The notes under the pieces: generated by a model | Told to the model about the DNA's origin: nothing | Databases searched by the model: none | What the model saw: the letters and a program-made list of their open reading frames with translations, nothing else | Source: Copromyces sp. CBS 386.78 | Lineage: Eukaryota; Ascomycota; Sordariomycetes; Sordariales; Sordariaceae | Assembly: GCA_030685235.1 (NCBI GenBank) | Contig: MU839298.1 | Coordinates: 1-35,700 of the forward strand | DNA length: 35,700 nt | Direction: 5' to 3' | Shown: in pieces, positions 32,348 through 35,700 of the stretch | How the letters are laid out: every line of letters begins with the position of its first letter | How positions within the stretch are numbered: position 1 is the stretch's first letter | Position numbers and translations under genes: made by a program

Positions 32348-35300
32348 GTATTAAAGTAAGCTCTATATTTATTACCGTTAAAAATAGTTTTATTAAGAAT
32401 TTATTAATCCGTTCTATAAAGAAATAAATACCTGCTTTAATTATTTATAAGAAGTTAATATCGCCTAATTAAATTCTAATCCTAATAATAAAATACCGTA
32501 TTTTATTTACCTAATATATTACTAACTTCGCCGTCTAATTAATTGTAATCCTGTTACGGAATTCTATATTTTATATATTTATAATACTCCTAATTATAAT
32601 ATCCGTAATAAATCGAAAGTTTATATTTACTATAAGCGGGAATATCTGAAAAGTAATTTCTTTAACCGATATAACGTTAAATATAATTATCATAAGTTAT
32701 ACTAGGAATTAATTAACGAAGATAATTTTATTGAAGATAAAGATTAATATATTTACAATTTTAGCGACGATAATGATTTTAGTATTCTAAATCCTGTCCG
32801 CCTTCCTCGAATAAAGAACCCGTTCGACACCCCCCAAAATGCTATATTTAATATTAACGATTATATTAAAAAATATAATACCTTCGAAACCCCTAAATTA
32901 CAATCCTAAATATTAAGAAGAAGTCGTCTACTTAGTATTAAACCTTTAAAATAGCTACGAGAACGTACCCCTAATATTCGATTCCTTAGCTTAGGAAATA
33001 TTTAATTTAAGCGGAATCCTACCTTTAATAGCGATATAATTACTAAAGCCATCCCTAACTCGGATTATTAAAATAACTTTACCTTCTACGAAAAACTTAA
33101 TACTATATAGTAATAATATTACGAAAGGTATAAAGAAAAGTAGTTTAATATAATAGTTAATTGTAAAAGTATTTATAATTATTACCGTTGTATAAATATA
33201 AATTTATAACCTAATAACCCTTTCTTCTATAATATTGAGAATAATATAGATTTTAGTACTTCGACGAGAATAACTTAATTTCTCAATTACTAAAACTTTA
33301 CCCTATTAAAGAAATATTTATTTTAAAGGTTTATATCTTTTATAGTAAGTTTTCCTTTTTCCTTCCCCTTCCCCTTTTTCTTTAATGTAATTTCTTTACT
33401 AATATTATTACTAATAAATATTTATACTTATAGTAATATACAATGCAAATATAAGGGTTATTATATTAATTTCCTTCGCCACGTTTCCTATATTTATCGT
33501 TAACTTCCTAAACTTCCCTAGGAAATTAATATTGTTTTAGTTAAATTATAGAACGTTCGAAATTAAGAGTATATTGTTAGCTGTATTCGAAGGGACTTTA
33601 AAGTTAACTGGCGATATATTAAAGTATAGTTATAGTTCTTTAAATAAAACTACTCTAATTATACCAATATTGAAATTATTTAAGAACGTCTTAACTAACT
33701 ATTTAAAAATAGAAATATCCTTAATAATATTACTATTATCCTAATTAACGATATCGAAATTAAAAAGCTAGATAAAATCAATAAGGTACGATTATAGGAA
33801 ATCTTTAAAGAAGTTAATAAAATTGAGGTTAATGCGGCCCTAAATTTTATAGGAGGGTTAATAAACGATATTAATTAATTAAAAGTATAGTTTTAAAGAA
33901 CCTAAGTATTGGATCCTCACTTTACCCTGGTATAGGTTATAGATTTACTGGATAATTAACCGGCCGGTTAGGCTCTAGCTCCGGCTCCGAATCCCGGCAG
34001 TCAAGTTCCCGGAAATTAAGCCGGTAATTAACCCGGTAGTCAAACTTCGGTTTTTTCAATTCCTGCTCCAGCTCCCGGCTAGCCTATACTAGCGCCTCGT
34101 ATTTATATTGAGTAGGGCCCCCTTTGAAGTTAACCTATTAACGAATTTTATTGTAATTAGTTTATTATATTATAGGTATTTCTAATACTATTTTCTTATA
34201 ATAGGGCTAAGTTCGTTAATCCCCGTATGAGAACTATAAAATTCGAGGAATAGGTTCGCTATATAATGAGATAGTATAATAGCTGTTTTACCTAGTATGA
34301 AAGATTTTAATATATTGCCTTTCATTCTATTATATATAGTTAGGTCAATAGTAAAAGTGTATACTATATTAATTATCCTAAATTTAATATAGAAATCTTT
34401 ACTAATTTAAATCGATTTAGAAATTATTTCGAAGTACGTAGCGAAGAATTTATTACTTTATTTAATTCTATTACTAAATTTACTAAATCCTTTCGTAGTA
34501 CCCGGTTATTCTAGATCTAAAAATTTAAGGATCTATTATTATATATTAATCTTTTAAGTATGCCGGCTATATTTATGATATTTAATATTATTAATTATTA
34601 ATAGGATAGTTTGGTAAAGTATATACCTGATTATGATTGTTAGCTAATATTTAACGACGCCGACCGCCGTATAATTTCGAAGAGAAATATCCTTAATAAC
34701 CCTTATATCGTTACTTATTACTTCTTAAAAAGATTCGAACTTTTCTTGGAGTATTGCCTTATCCTAAAATTCAAATTTAACGACTATTAGTAGTAGCTAG
34801 AGTTTTAAGCTCGAAGAATTAGCTATATTTATAGTATTTACTGGGTGGATGATATTGATAGCCCTCAATTTTGTAATCTAACGGTTCGAGGGGAGTTTCT
34901 TAAAATATAGGGTTACTATATTATAGTATGTAATTTAGTACTTTACCGTATTAAATAATTAGAAGAGGCCTACTTTAGCCTAAATAAAGACCTAGAAGGA
35001 CCCCCTCCCGGTCTTCGGCCCTAAAATCCCGGTTAAAATCCGGCTAAAGATAATACCCGGCCGGGAAATACTTAAGAAGCTCCGGCTCTAGATAATCCTC
35101 CGCCGGGAAATTAAGAGGCTTAAGAAGCTCCGGCTCCGGCTCCGGCTCTAGCTTACGGCCCGGCTTATAGCCCGGCTCCGCTTCCCCAAAATCCCCGTTT
35201 CGATTCTACGCAATTATATCGACCGTATAAATATATTAAATAGGCTATATTGCAATGTTAAACCTACTTTCCAAGAATTTATAGATATAATTAACTGAAT

Positions 35301-35604
35301 ACAACGATACATTTATAATAATATTTACTACCTTCGAGCTCGCTGTTAAATTCGAGCCCTTCTAGGCGACCGTTAGATTCCAAACCCTAATCTTCCTAAG
35401 CTAGAACGTAAAGTCTATCGTTTTCATTTCCCCCGCAAACTTTACAATAACTTTATTTTAATTACCTATATTAACCCTAGGTTCTAGTTCTTTAATACGA
35501 AGTATAATAATACCGTTTTTAATTAGTATAATCTAAATATTATATTAGGTTGGATGGTTAACACGGATGTATAGCTATATATAAATATAAATATTACATT
35601 TAAT
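32348..35604 (+). pseudogene. G: Helitron Rep-type (Helitron_like_N) protein remnant, no helicase
   Basis: From about 33440 the frame reads YRGYCINFLRHVSYIY and RQLPKLPQEINIVL, matching the Cys-rich N-terminal region (DUF6570-type) of fungal Helitron proteins. About 34090-34330 has the FNPRMRT-like block. At 34400-34780 come RNYFEVRSEEFITLFNSI, then KFKDLLLYINLLSMPAIFMI and NNPYIVTYYFLKRFELFLEY. The HUH motif of the rolling-circle nuclease reads YIY at 34824-34832 within RISYIYSIYWVDD (HIH expected). Pro/Ala-rich linkers lie at about 33960-34080 and 34990-35180. The frame ends at YNLNIILGWMVNTDV, just before the catalytic-Tyr region, where element Y begins. The helicase half is not in the window. 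Confidence 0.7.
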
Positions 35605-35700
35605 TAGAGAATGTCTTTTCGCACCGTCATAAATGTCTTCCGGCACCGTAATTAAAAAAGGCTTTTAGAGGTAACTCAGCCAAATTAAGGCCGTAGTATA
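35605..35700 (-). mobile_element. Left end of element Y (extends right of window)
   Basis: 35605-35649 is the exact reverse complement of 263-307 (45 of 45). The G protein frame stops at this point, so I infer that 35605 is the outer edge and that Y continues to the right. The last 50 bases show nothing I recognise. Confidence 0.5.

Larger units (their letters stand above)
1..35700. other. RIP signature over most of the window
   Basis: Paired LTRs of B and of C differ by transitions without indels. Gln and Trp codons are stops, D is N and E is K at catalytic positions. CpA/TpG is scarce in the repeats while CpG persists, which argues for RIP-type CpA targeting and against simple methyl-CpG decay. 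Confidence 0.85.

Overview
The window reads as a block of fungal (probably filamentous ascomycete) heterochromatin built from nested, dead transposons. I see no intact host gene. Most of it is very A+T-rich and coding remnants are full of TAA/TAG where CAA/CAG/TGG is expected. CpG is still common while CpA/TpG is scarce. The two LTRs of one element differ almost only by C/T and G/A transitions. That is the signature of repeat-induced point mutation (RIP). Short islands of ordinary composition (about 3236-3766, 23060-23260, 25590-26079, 31640-31920) escaped it.

Layout. 1-307: right end of an element (X) mostly outside the window; its edge lies against the broken reverse transcriptase of chromovirus A (308-3234, + strand, 3' LTR 3014-3234). 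3236-12002: a miniature LTR-type unit (S) whose right LTR is split by a TA-flanked element (R1), itself split by a complete Ty3/gypsy chromovirus B (4423-11732, - strand, TSD GATAT). 12003-22842: an unrecognised element H, split by a complete chromovirus C (12889-20334, + strand, TSD CGTCG). 22846-26882: remains of gypsy F (+), interrupted by TIR element J (23056-24897) and insertion I (25229-26079). 26883-30325: chromovirus D (-), inserted in F and truncated where R2, a second R copy, begins (30328-31350). 31351-31921: LTR-like sequence with a TATA box. 31922-32347: a second right end of the H family. 32348-35604: a Helitron Rep-type protein remnant (G). 35605-35700: left end of another element (Y).

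The insertion order can be read from the sequence: R2 keeps the empty site of B, the first S repeat keeps the empty site of R1, and target duplications bound B, C and probably I, with TA at J. All recognisable catalytic motifs are damaged (YxDD to YxNN, integrase D to N), so nothing here should encode an active protein. The most unusual items are the 45-bp identical inverted sequences at 263-307 and 35605-35649, which belong to a family of termini made of two 22-nt units; the S unit with a tRNA-like Pol III promoter across its LTR junction; and a stem-loop shared by the 5' edges of all LTR families present.
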